Source of the DNA: Isoperla grammatica
Taxonomy: Eukaryota; Arthropoda; Insecta; Plecoptera; Perlodidae
Direction: 5' to 3'
Assembly: GCA_945910005.1 (NCBI GenBank)
Contig: CAMDTW010000307.1
Location: 1-64,000 of the forward strand
DNA length: 64,000 nt
Below are positions 42,101 to 54,737 of this stretch, one piece after another. Below the pieces are notes generated by a model. The model made no database searches. It was given only the letters and a program-made list of their open reading frames with translations, and had not been told where the DNA came from. A program made the position numbers and the translations under genes. Every line of letters starts with the position of its first letter. The stretch's first letter is position 1.

Positions 42101-45100
42101 GAGCAACTACATGCAACATATAAGGACAACGCATGTTTCCTCGCTTGTGACGGTGACTGTACTTGATAAACCCTGCGCTAAGTCAGTGACATGAGAGCCA
42201 CTTCATGCAACATATGAAGACAACGCATGTTTCCTCGCTTGTGAAGGTGACTGTACTTGATAAACCCTGCGCTAAGTCAGTGACATGAGAGCAACACATG
42301 CAACATATTAGGACAACGCGTGTTTCCTCGCTTGTGACGGTGACTGTACTTGATAAACCCTGCGCTAAGTCAGTGACATAAGAGCAACTCCATGCAACAT
42401 ATGAAGACAACGCATGTTTCCTCGCTTGTGAAGGTGACTGTACTTGATAAACCCTGCGCTAAGTCAGTGACATGAAAGCCACTTCTTGAACATATTAGGA
42501 CAACGCATGTTTCCTCGCTTGTGAAGGTGACTGTTTTTGATAAACCCTGCGCTAAGTCAGTGACATAAGAGCAACTACATGCAACATATGAAGACAACGC
42601 ATTTTTCCTCGCTTGTGAAGGTGACTGTACTTGATAAACCCTGCGCTAAGTCAGTGACATAAGAGCAACTCCATGCAACATATGAAGACAACGCATGTTT
42701 CCTCGCTTGTGAAGGTGACTTCACGTGATAAACCCTGCGTTTAGTCAGTGACATGAGAGCAACTACATGCAACATATGAAGACATCGCATGTTTCCTCGC
42801 TTGTGAAGGTGACTGTACTTGATAAACCCTGCGCTAAGTCAGTGACATGAGAGCAACTACATGCAACATATGAAGACAACGCATGTTTCCTCGCTTGTGA
42901 AGGTGACTGTACTTGATAAACCCTGCGCTAAGTCAGTGACATGAAAGCCATTTCTTACACATATTAGGACAACGCATGTTTCCTCGCTTGTGAAGGTGAC
43001 TGTACTTGATAAACCCTGCGCTAAGTCAGTGACATGAAAGCCACTTCTTAAACATATAAGGACAACGCATGTTTCCTCGCTTGTGAAGGTGACTGTACTT
43101 GATAAACCCTGCGCTAAGTCAGTGACATGAATGCAACTACATGCAACATATGAAGACAAAGCATGTTTCCTCGCTTGTGAAGGTGACTGTATTTGATAAA
43201 CCCTGCGCTAAGTCCGTGACATGAGAGCAACTACATGCAACATATGAAGACAACGCATGTTTCCTCGCATGTGAAGGTGACTGTACTTGATAAACCCTGC
43301 GCTAAGTCAGTGACATGAGTGCAACTACATGCAACATATGAAGACAATGCATGTTTCCTCGCTTGTGAAGGTAACTGTACTTGATAAACCCTGCGCTATG
43401 TCAGTGACTTGAGAGCAACTACATGCAACATATGAAGACAACGCATGTTTCCTCGCTTGTGAAGGTGACTGTACTTGATAATCCCTGCGCTAAGTCAGTG
43501 ACATGAGAGCAACTACATGCAACATATGAAGACAACTCATGTTTCCTCGCTTGTGAAGGTGACTGTACTTGATAAACCCTGCGCTAAGTCAGTGACATGA
43601 AAGCCATTTCTTACACATATTAGGACAACGCATGTTTCTTTGCTTGTGAAGGTGACTGTACTTGATAAACCCTGCGCTAAGTCAGTGACATGAAAGCCAC
43701 TTCTTGAACATATTAGGAACACGCATGTTTCCTCGCTTGTGAAGGTGACTGTACTTGATAAACCCTGCGCTAAGTCAGTGACATGAGAGAAACTACATGC
43801 AACATATGAAGACAAAGCATGTTTCCTCGCTTGTGAAGGTGACTGTATTTGATAAACCCTGCGCTAAGTCAGTGACATGAGAGCAACTACATGCAACATA
43901 TGAAGACAACGCATGTTTCCTCGCATGTGAAGGTGACTGTACTTGATAAACCCTGCGCTAAGTCACTGACATGAGTGCAACTATATGCAACATATGAAGA
44001 CAATGCATGTTTCCTCTCTTGTGAAGGTAACTGTACTTGATAAACCCTGCGCTAAGTCAGTGACATGAGAGCAACTACAGTCAACATATTAGGACAACGC
44101 ATGTTTCCTCGCTTGTGAAGGTGACTCTACTTGATAAACCCTGCGCTAAGTCAGTGACATGAGAGCAACTACATGCAACATATGAAGACATCGCATGTTT
44201 CCTCGCTTGTGACGGTGACTGTACGTGATAAACCCTGCGCTAAGTCAGTGACATGAGAGCAACTACATGCAACATATGAAGACAACGCATGTTTCCTCGC
44301 TTGGGAAAGTTACTGTACGTGATATACCCTGCGCTAAGTCAGTGACATGAACGCCAGTTCATGCAACATATGAAGACAACGCATGTTTCCTCGCTTGTGA
44401 CGGTGACTGAACTTGATAAACCCTGCGCTAAGTCAGTGACATAAGAGCAACTACATGCAACCAATGAAGAGAACGAATGTTTCCACGCTTGTGACGGTGA
44501 CTGTACTTGATAAACCCTGCGCTAAGTCAGTGATATGAAAGCCACTTAATGCAACATATGAAGACAACGCATGTTTCCTCGCTTGTGAAGGTGACTGTAT
44601 GTGATTAACCCTGCGCTAAGTCAGTGACATGACCGCAACAACATGCAACATATGAGGACAACGCATGTTTCCTCGCTTGTGAAGGTGACTGTACTTGATA
44701 AACCCTGCGCTAAGTCAGTGACATGAAAGCCACTTCTTGAACATATTAGGACAACGCATGTTTCCTCGCTTGTGAAGGTGACTGTACTTGAAAAACCCTG
44801 CGCTAAGTCAGTGACATGAAGGCCAGTTCATGCAACATATGAAGACAACGCATGTTTCCTCGCTTGTGACGGTTACTGTACGTAATAAACCCTGCGCTAA
44901 GTCAGTGACATGAGTGCAACTACATGCAACATATGAAGACAACGCATGTTTCCTCGCTTGTGACGGTGACTGTACTTGATAAACCCTGCGCTAAGTCAGT
45001 GACATGTCAGCAACTACATGCAACATATGAAGACAACGCATGTTTCCTCGCTTGTGACGGTTACTGTACGTAATAAACCCTGCGCTAAGTCAGTGACATG

Positions 45101-48100
45101 AGTGCAACTACATGCAACATATGAAGACAACGCATGTTTCCTCGCTTGTGAAGGTGACTGTACTTGATAAACCCTGCGCTAAGTCAGTGACATGAAAGCC
45201 ACTTCTTGAACATATTAGGACAACGCATGTTTCCTCGCTTGTGAAGGTGACTGTACTTGAAAAACCCTGCGCTAAGTCAGTGACATGAAGGCCAGTTCAG
45301 GCAACATATGAGGACAACGCAAGTTTTCTCGCTTGTGACGGTGACTGAAATTGATAAACCCTGCGCTAAGTCAGTGACATGAGAGCAACTTCATGCAACA
45401 TATGAAGACAACGCATGTTTCTTCGCTTGTGAAAGTGACTGTACGTGATAAACCCTGCGCTAAGTCCATGACATGAGAGCAACTACATGCAACATATGAA
45501 GAGAACGAATGTTTCCTCGCTTGTGACGGTGACTTTACTTGATAAACCCTGCGCTAAGTCAGTGATATGAAAGCCACTTCATGCAACATATGAAGACAAC
45601 GCATGTTTCCTCGCTTGTGAAGGTGACTGTACGTGATAAACCCTGCGCTAAGTCAGTGACATGAGCGCAACAACATGCAACATATGAGGACAACGCATGT
45701 TTCCTCGCTTGTGAAGGTGACTGTACTTGATAAACCCTGCGCTAAGTCAGTGACATGAGAGCAACTACATGCAACATATGAAGACAACGCATGTTTCCTT
45801 GCTTGTGACGGTGACTGTACTTGATAAACCCTGCGCTAAGTCAGTGACATGAGAGCAACTACATGCAACATATGAGGACAACGCATGTTTCCTCGCTTGT
45901 GAAGGTGACTGTACTTGATAAACCCTGCGCTAAGTCAGTGACATAAGAGCAACTACATGCAACATATAAAGACTACGCATGTTCTTTCGCTTGTGACGGT
46001 GACTGTACTTGATAAACCCTGCGCTAAGTCAGTGACATAAGAGCAACTACATGCAACATATAAAGACAACGCATGTTTCCTCGCTTGTGAAGGTGACTGT
46101 ACTTGATAAACCCGGCGCTATGTCAGTGACATGAGAGCAACTACATGCAACATATGAAGACAAAGCATGTTTCCTCGCTTGTGAAGGTGACTGTACTTGA
46201 TAAACCCTGCGCTAAGTCAGTGACATGAGAGCAACTACATGCAACATATGAAGACAATGCATGTTTCCTCGCTTGTGAAGGTGACTGTACTTGATAAACC
46301 CTGCGCTAAGTCAGTGACATGAGAGCAACTACATGCAACATATTAGGACAACGCATGTTTCCTCGCTTGTGAAGGTGACTGTACTTGATAAATCCTGCGC
46401 TAAGTCAGTGACATGAGAGCAACTACATGCAACATATGAAGACATCGCATGTTTCCTCGCTTGTGACGGTGACTGTACGTGATAAACCCTGCGCTAAGTC
46501 AGTGACATGAGAGCAACTACATGCAACATATGAAGAGAACGAATGTTTCCTCGCTTGTGACGGTGACTGTACTTGATAAACCCTGCGCTAAGTCAGTGAT
46601 ATGAAAGCCACTTAATGCAACATATGAAGACAACGCATGTTTCCTCGCTTGTGTAGGTGACTGTACGTGATAAACCCTGCGCTAAGTCAGTGACATGAGA
46701 GCAACTACATGCAACATATGAGGACAACGCATGTTTCCTCGCTTGTGAAGGTGACTGTACTTGATAAACCCTGCGCTAAGTCAGTGACATGAGAGCAACT
46801 ACATGCAACATATGAAGACAACGCATGTTTCCTTGCTTGTGACGGTGTCTGTACTTGATAAACCCTGCGCTAAGTCAGTGACATGAGAGCAACTACATGC
46901 AACATATGAAGACAACGCATGTTTCCTCGCTTGTGACGGTGACTGTACTTGATAAACCCTGCGCTAAGACAGTGATATGAAAGCCACTTCATGCAACATA
47001 TGAAGACAACGCATGTTTCCTCGCTTGTGACGGTGACTGTACTTAATAAACCCTGCGCTAAGTCAGTGACATGAGAGCCATTTCTTACACATATTAGGAC
47101 AACGCATGTTTCCTCGCTTGTGAAGGTGACTGTACTTGATAAACCCTGCGCTAAGTCAGTGACATGAAAGCCACTTCTTGAACATTAAAGGACAACGCAT
47201 GTTACTCGCTTGTGAAGGTGACTGTACTTGATAAACCCTGCGCTAAGTCAGTGACATGAGAGCAACTACATGCAACATATGAAGACAAAGCATGTTTCCT
47301 CGCTTGTGAAGGTGACTGTATTTGATAAACCCTGCGCTTAGTCAGTGACATGAGAGCAACAACATGCAACATATGAAGACAACGCATGTTTCCTCGCTTG
47401 TGAAAGTGACTGTACGTGATAAACCTTGCGCTATGTCAGTGACAAGAGAGCAACTACATGCAACATATGAAGAGAAAGAATGTTTCCTCGCATGTGACGG
47501 TGACTGTACTTGATAAACCCTGCGCTAAGTCAGTGATATGAAAGCCACTTCATGCAACATATGAAGACAACGCATGTTTCCTCGCTTGTGAAGGTGACTG
47601 TACGTGATAAACCCTGCGCTAAGTCAGTGACATGACCGCAACAACATGCAACATATGAGGACAACGCATGTTTCCTCGCTTGTGAAGGTGACTGTACTTG
47701 ATAAACCCTGCGCTAAGTCAGTGACATGAGAGCAACTACATGCAACATATGAAGACAACGCATGTTTCCTCGCTTGTGACGGTGACTGTACTTGATAAAC
47801 CCTGCGCTAAGTCAGTGACATCCTCGCTTGTGACGGTGACTGTACTTGATGAACCCTGCGCTAAGTCAGTGACATGAGAGCAACACATGCAACATATTAG
47901 GACAACGCATGTTTCCTCGCTTGTGACGGTGACTGTACTTGATAAACCCTGCGCTTAGTCAGTGACATGAGAGCAACTACATGCAACATATGAAGACAAC
48001 GCATGTTTCCTCGCTTGTGACGGTGACTGTACTTGATAAACCCTGCGCTAAGTCAGTGACATGAGAGCCACTTCATGCAACATATGAAGACAACGCATGT

Positions 48101-49208
48101 TTCCTCGCTTGTGAAGGTGACTGTACGTGATAAACCCTGCGCTAAGTCAGTGACATGAGAGCAACTACATGCAACATATGAGGACAACGCATGTTTCCTC
48201 GCTTGTGACGGTGAATGTACTTGATAAACCCTGCGCTAAGTCAGTGACATGAGAGCAACTACATGCAACTTATAAAGACAACGCATGTTTTCTCGCTTGT
48301 GACGGTGACTGTACTTGATAAACCCTGCGCTTGTTCCGTGACATATAAGCAACTACATGCAACATATAAAGACAACGCATGTTTCCTCGCTTGTGAAGGT
48401 GACTTTAAGTGATAAACCCTGCGCTTAGTCAGTGACATGAGAGCAACTACATGCAACATATGAAGACAACGCATGTTTCCTCGCTTGTGAAGGTGACTGT
48501 ACTTGATAAACCCTGCGCTATGTCAGTGACATGAGAGCAACTACATGCAACATATAAGGACAACGCATGTTTCCTCGCTTGTGAAGGTGACTGTACTTGA
48601 TAAACCCTGCGCTAAGTCAGTGACATGAGAGCAACTACATGCAACATATGAAGACAACGCATGTTTCCTCGCATGTGAAGGTGACTGTACTTGATAAACC
48701 CTGCGCTAAGTCAGTGACATGAGAGCAACTACATGCAACATATGAAGACAATGCATGTTTCCTTGCTTGTGAAGGTGACTGTACTTGATAAACCCTGCGC
48801 TAAGTCAGTGACATGAGAGCAACTACATGCAACATATTAGGACAACGCATGTTTCCTCGCTTGTGAAGGTGACTGTACTTGATAAACCCTGCGCTAAGTC
48901 AGTGACATGAGAGCAACTACATGCAACATATGAAGACATCGCATGTTTCCTCGCTTGTGACGGTGACTGTACGTGATAAACCCTGCGCTAAGTCAGTGAC
49001 ATGAGAGCAACTACATGCAACATATGAAGACAACGCATGTTTCCTCGCTTGGGAAAGTTACTGTACGTGATATACCCTGCGCTAAGTCAGTGACATGAAG
49101 GCCAGTTCATGCAACATATGAGGACAACGCATGTTTCCTCGCTTGTGAAGGTGACTGTACTTGATAAACCCTGCGCTAAGTCAGTGACATGAGAGCAACT
49201 ACATGCAA
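39144..49208. repeat. Satellite A, right segment: diverged third copy of the 6.2-kb string
   Basis: This is continuous 94-bp array. About 41,931-42,600 matches 35,452-36,120 at an offset of 6,479 bp. After about 42,700 the match continues to about 44,700 at an offset of 5,914-5,915 bp, so six monomers (about 565 bp) are missing here. About 39,200-40,400 also resembles 45,300-46,500 at an offset of about 6,102 bp, as at TCTTTCGCTTGTGAC (39,881 and 45,983). Differences are scattered throughout, so these copies are older than the 6,192-bp duplication. The final monomers contain a TTGGGAAAGTTAC variant at about 49,047 before satellite A stops. Confidence 0.75.
47811..47830. repeat. Internally deleted satellite A monomer (40 bp missing)
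   Basis: Here GTCAGTGACA is followed directly by TCCTCGCTTG. In normal monomers about 40 bp, carrying the variable tail and GACAACGCATG, lie between these two blocks. The monomer is therefore about 54 bp. The breakpoint shares only a single T, suggesting a simple slippage or end-joining deletion. I did not notice another copy of this junction in the array. Confidence 0.8.
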
Positions 49209-49220
49209 CATGCAACTAAC
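49201..49220. other. Junction between satellite A and satellite B
   Basis: Satellite A reads normally through ACATGCAACAT (49,201-49,211) and is then replaced by satellite B, whose TGCAAGAAACTCC appears here as TGCAACTAACTCC (49,211 onward). The five bases TGCAA are common to both satellites at the switch, which suggests a microhomology-mediated join. Both arrays are full length up to within a few bases of it, with no intervening unique DNA. Confidence 0.85.
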
Positions 49221-50929
49221 TCCACCTTCTTTAAGATAATTGCGTTAAGTCCATGACACTTCCCTTCGGAGACAACGCTTTTATACGTAAACTCTTAATT
49301 TGATAGAATACGTGGGTATGTTTAATTAAGTTGAACACTCTGTCGTGATTGGCATTAGACTCTCTATTAGCAGGAATATACAGAACTGCAAGAAACTCCG
49401 CCTTCTCTAAGATAATTGCGTTTATATGTTCATACCACTACACTTCGGAGACTACGCTTTAACATGTTAACTCTTGATTTGATAGAAGATGTGGGTATGT
49501 TTAATTGTGTTCAACACTCGGTCGTTATTGGCATTAGACCCTCTATTAGCAGGAATATACAGAACTGCAAGAAGCTTCGCATTCTCTAAGATAATTGCGT
49601 TTATATGTCCGTACCACTACACTTTGGAGACTACGCTTTTACATGTAAACTCTTGATTTGATAGAAAAGGTGGGTATGTTTACTTTATTTTAACACTCCG
49701 TCGTTATTTGCATACGACACTCCATTAGCAGGAATATACAGACTTGCAAGAAACTCCGCCTTCTCTAAGATAATAAGGTTTATATGTCTATGACACTTCA
49801 CTTCGGAGACTACGCTTTTACATGTAAACTCTTGATTTGATAGAAGACGTGGGTATGTTTAATTGATTATCACACTCCGAGGTTATTGGCATACGACATT
49901 CTATTAGCAGGAATATACAGAACTGCAAGAAACTCCGCCTTGTCTAAGATAATTAGGTTTATACGTCTATGACACTTCACTTCGGATACTACGCTTTTAT
50001 ACGTAAACTCTTGATTTGATAGAAGACGTGGATATGGTTAATTGAGTTGAACACTCCGTCGTGTTTGGCATAAGACCTTCTATTAGCAGGAATACACAGA
50101 ACTGCAAGAAACTCCGCCTTCTCTTAGATAATTGCGTTTATATGTCCATACCACTTCACTTCAAAGACAACGCTTTTATACGTAAACTCTTGATTTGATA
50201 GAAGACGTGGATATGGTTAATTGAGTTGAACACTCCGTCGTAATTGGCTTTAGACCCTCTATAAGCAGGAATATACAGAACTGCAAGAAACTCCGCCTTC
50301 TCTAAGATAATTGCGTTTATATGTCTATGACACTTCACTTCGGAGACTACGCTTTTATAAGTAAACTCTTGATTTGATAGAATACGTGGGTATGCTGAAT
50401 TGAGTTGAACACTCCGTCGTTATTGGCATTAGACCCTCTATTAGCAGGAATATACAGAACTGCAAGAAACTCCGCCTTCTCTAAGATAATTGCGTTTATT
50501 TGTCTATGACACTTCACTTCGGAGACTACGCTTTTATACGTAAACTCTTGATTTGATAGAAGACGTGGGTTAGTTTAATTGATTTGAACAATCCGTCGTT
50601 ATTGGCATTAGACCTTCTATTAGCAGGAATATACAGAACTGCAAGAAACTGCGCCTTCTCTTAGATTATTGCGTTTATATGTCCATACGGTACCACTACA
50701 CTTCGGAGACTACGCTTTTATACGTAAACTCTTGATTTGATAGACGACGTGGGTATGTTAAATTGAGTAGAACACTCCGTCGTAATTGGCATTAGACCCT
50801 CTATAAGCAGAAATATACAGAACGGCAAGAAACTCCGCCTTCTCTAAGATAATTGCGTTTATATGTCTATGACACTTCACTTCGGAGACTACGCTTTTAT
50901 ACGTAAACTCTTGATTTGATAGAAGACGT
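49215..50929. repeat. Long-range copy of satellite B, partner at 61,094-62,809
   Basis: From the A/B junction onward, about ten monomers match 61,094-62,809 at an offset of 11,879 bp. The offset becomes 11,880 after one extra T at about 61,432. Shared rare features include CCACCTTCTTTAAGATAATT, GTTAAGTCCATGACACTTCC, GTTTACTTTATTTTAACACT and the GGTACC-type monomer. The match ends near 50,929 and 62,809. It covers only the region right of the junction, so the junction monomer is itself an ordinary internal monomer of satellite B. Confidence 0.8.
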
Positions 50930-53574
50930 GGGTATGTTTAATTAAGTTGAACACTACGTCGTCATTGGCATTAGACATTCAATTAGCAGGAATATACAGA
51001 ACTGCAAGAAACGCCGCCTTCTCTAAGATAATTGCGGTTATATGTCTATGACACTTCACTTCGGAGACTATGCTTTTACATGTAAACTCTTGATTTGATA
51101 GAAGACGTGGGTATGTTTAATTGAGTTCAACACTACGTCGTCATTGGCATTAGACCCTCTATTAGCAGGAATATACAGAACTGCAAAAAACTCCGCCTTC
51201 TCTAAGATAATTGCGTTTATATGTCTATGACACTTCACTTCGGAGACTACGCTTTTACATGTAAACTCTTGATTTGATAGAATACGTGGATATGTTTAAT
51301 TAAGTTGAACACTCCGTCGTTATTGGCATTAGACCCTCTATTAGCAGGAATACACAGAACTGCAAGAAACTACGCCTTCTCGTAGATAATTGCGTTTATA
51401 TGTCCATACCACTTCAATTCAAAGACTACGCTTTTATACGTAAACTCTTGATTTGATAGAATACGTAGGTATGTTTAATTGAGTTGAACACTCCGTCGTT
51501 ATTGGCAATAGACATTCTATTAGCAGGAATATACAGAACTGTAAGAAACTCCGCTTTCTCTAAGATAATTGCGTTTATATGTCCATACCACTAAACTTTG
51601 GAGTCAACGCTTTTATACGTAAACTCTTGATTTGATAGAATACGTGGGTATGTTTAATTGAGTTAAACACTCCGTCGTTATTGGCATTAGACCTTCTATT
51701 AGCAGGAATACACAGAACTGCAAGAAACTCCGCCTTCTCTAGGATAATTGCGTTTATATGTCTATGACACTTCACTTCGAAGATTACGCTTTTACATGTA
51801 AACTCTTGATTTGATAGAAGACGTGGATATGGTTAATTGAGTTGAACACTCCGTCGTAATTGGCATTAGATCCTCTATTAGCAGGAATATACACAACTGC
51901 AAGAAACTCCGCCTTCTCTTAGATAATTGCGTTTATATGTCCATACGGTACCACTACACTTCGGAGACTACGCTTTTATACGTAAACTCTTGATTTGATA
52001 GACGACGTGGGTATGTTTAATTAAGTTGAACACTCCATCGTAATTGGCATTAGACCCTCTATTAGCAGGAATACACAGAACTGCAAGAAACTCCGCCGTC
52101 TCTTAGATTATTGCGTTTATATGTCTATGACACTTCACTTCGGAGACTACGCTTTTATACGTAAACTCTTGATTTGATAGAATACGTGGGTATGTTAAAT
52201 TGAGTTGAACACTCTGTCGTTATTGGCAATAGACCCTCTATTAGCAGGAATATACAGAACTGCAAGAAACTCCGCCTTCTCTAAGATAATTGCGTTTAAA
52301 TGTCCTTACCACTACACTTCGGAGTCAATGCTTTTATACGATAACTCTTGATTTGATAGGATACGTGGGTATGTTTAATTGAGTTGAACACTTCGTCGTT
52401 ATTGGCATTAAACCTTCTATTAGCAGGAATACACAGAACTGCAAGAAACTCCGCCTTCTCTTAGATAATTGCGTTTATATGTCTATGACACTTCACTTCG
52501 GAGACTACGCTTTTACATGTAAACTCTTGATTTGATAGAAGACGTGGATATGGTTAATTGAGTTGAACACTCTGTCGTTATTGGCATTAGACCCTCTATT
52601 AGCAGGAACTGCAAGAAGCTCCGCCTTCTCTAAGATAATTGCGTTGATATGTCCATACCACTACACTTCGGAGACTACGCTTTTACATGTAAACTCTTGA
52701 TTTGATAGAAGACGTGGGTATGTTTAATTAAGTTGAAAACTCCGTCTTTATTGGCATTAGACCCGTATTAGCAGGAATATACAGAACTGCAAGAAGATCC
52801 GCCTTCTCTAAGATATTTCAGTTTATATGTCCATACCATTTCACTTCGGAAACTACGCTTTTATACGTAAACTCTTAATTTTATAGAATACGTGGGTATG
52901 ATTAATTGATTTGAACGATCCGTCGTTATAAGCATTAGACCCTCTATTAGCAAGAATATACAGAACTGCAAGAAACTCCGCCTTCTCTTAGATAATTGCG
53001 TTTATATGTCCATACGGTACCACTACACTTCGGAGACTACGCTTTTATACGTAAACTCTTGATTTGATAGAAGACGTGGGTATGGTTAATTGAGTTGAAC
53101 ACTTCGTCGTATATGGCATAAGACCCTCTATTAGCAGGAATACCCAGAACGGCAAGAAACTCCGCCTTCTTTAAGATAATTGCGTTTATATGTCTATGAC
53201 ACTTCACTTCGGAGACTACGCTTGTATACGTAAACTCTTGATTTGATAGAAGACGTGGGTATGTTTAATTGAGTTGTACACTACGTCGTTATTGGCATAA
53301 GACCCTCTATTAGCAGGAGTATACAGAACTGCAAGAAACTCCGCCTTCTCTAAGATAATTGCGTTTATATGTCTATGACACTTCACTTCGGAGACTACGC
53401 TTTTACATGTAAACTCTTGATTTGATAGAAGACATGGATATGGTAATTGAGTTGAACACTCCGTCGTTATTGGCATTAGACCCTCTATTAGCAAGAATAC
53501 ACAGAACTGCAAGAAACTCCGCCTTCTCTTAGATAATTGCGTTTATATGTCTATGACACTTCACTTCGGAGAAT

Positions 53575-54617
53575 AACGCTTTTATACGTAAACTCTTGAT
53601 TTGATAGAATACGTGGGTATGTTAAATTAAGTTGAACACTCCGTCGTGATAAGCATAAGACCCTCTTTTAGCAGGAATATACAGAACTGCAAGAAACTCC
53701 GCCTTCTCTAAGATAATTGCGTTTATATGTCCATACCACTACACTTCGGAGACTACGCTTTTATACGTAAACTTTTGATTTGATAGTAGACGTGGGAATG
53801 TTTGATTGAGTTGAACACTACGTCGTCATTTCGTCATTGGCATTAGAATTTCTATAAGCAGGAATATACAGAACTGCAAGGAACTCCGCCTTCTCGTAGA
53901 TAATTTCGTTTGTATGTCCATACCACTTAAATATAAAGACTACGCTTTTATGCGTAAACTCTTGATTTGATAGAATACGTGGGTATGTTTAATTGAGTTG
54001 AACACTCCGTCGTTATTGGCAATAGACCCTCTATTAGCAGGAATATACAGAACTGTAAGAAACTCCGCCTTCTCTAAGATAATTGCCTTTATATGTCCAT
54101 ACCACTACACTTTGGAGTCAACGCTTTTATACGTAAACTCTTGATTTGATAGAATACGTGGGTATGTTTAATTGAGTTGAACACTCCGTCGTTATTGGCA
54201 TTAGACCTTCTATTAGCAGGAATACACAGAACTGCAAGAAACTCCGCCTTCTCTAGGATAATTGCGTTTATATGTCTATGACACTTCACTTCGTAGATAA
54301 CGCTTTTACATGTAAACTCTTGATTTGATAGAAGACGTGGATATGGTTAATTGAGTTGAACACTCCGTCGTAATTGGCATTAGACCCTCTATTAGCAGGA
54401 ATATACACAACTGCAAGAAACTCCGCCTTTTCTTAGATAATTGCGTGTATATGTCTATGACACTTCACTTCGGAGACTACGCTTTTACATGTAAACTCTT
54501 GATTTGATAGAAGACGTGGGTATGTTTAATTGATTTCAACACTCCATCGTTATTCGCATACGACAATCTATTAGCAGGAATATACAGAACTGCAAGAAAC
54601 TCCGCCTTCTTTAAGAT
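53575..54617. repeat. Long-range copy of satellite B, partner at 62,957-64,000
   Basis: Roughly six monomers upstream of the retrotransposon match the right end of the window at an offset of 9,382-9,383 bp. Landmarks include CGTCGTGATAAGCAT (53,641 and 63,023), the 8-bp-expanded CGTCATTTCGTCATT monomer (53,820 and about 63,202) and TTCGCATACGACAATCTAT (54,552 and 63,935). A handful of base differences separate the copies. The partner of the actual insertion site would lie just past 64,000 and cannot be seen. Confidence 0.75.
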
Positions 54618-54737
54618 AATAAGGTTTATATGTCAATGACACTTCACTTCGGAGACTACGCTTTTACATGTAAACTCTTGATTTGATAGAAGACGTGGGT
54701 ATGTTTCATTGATTTCAACACTCCGTCGTTATTGGCA

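Larger units (their letters stand above)
1..49208. repeat. Satellite A: tandem array of a 94-bp monomer
   Basis: An uninterrupted head-to-tail array runs from the left edge to about 49,210. Successive occurrences of GCATGTTTCCTCGCTTGTGA are 93-94 bp apart (for example at 81, 175 and 268), giving roughly 520 monomers. In order the monomer contains GCATGTTTCCTCGCTTGTGA, GGTGACTGTACTTGATAAAC, CCTGCGCTAAGTCAGTGACA, and a variable tail around TGAGAGCAACTACATGCAAC then ATATGAAGACAAC. The most constant segment by eye is GCGCTAAGTCAGTGACAT; the 30 bp after it vary most and define the monomer types. Each monomer has an ACATGC...GCATGT inverted repeat across the monomer joint. There are no spacers and no inserted genes. 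I do not recognise it as a named satellite family. Short minus-strand open frames inside it are not considered genes. Confidence 0.97.

Noticed and set aside
1..49208. CRISPR array or other repeat-spacer system
   Set aside because: Repeats are contiguous 93-94-bp monomers with no spacers, in a window with an animal-type LINE and no cas-like gene.
1..49208. Family of about 60 small minus-strand proteins with VTDLAQGLSSTVTFTSEET repeats
   Set aside because: Each frame is created by satellite monomers lacking a stop in one frame. 94-bp monomers shift the frame, frames overlap each other, copies match block duplications, and no promoter or splice context is seen.
50156..50338. Small minus-strand proteins beginning MKCHRHINAIILEKAEF in satellite B
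   Set aside because: The frame fits within one 179-bp monomer and recurs wherever the monomer happens to lack a stop; most monomers interrupt it. Treated as repeat-derived.
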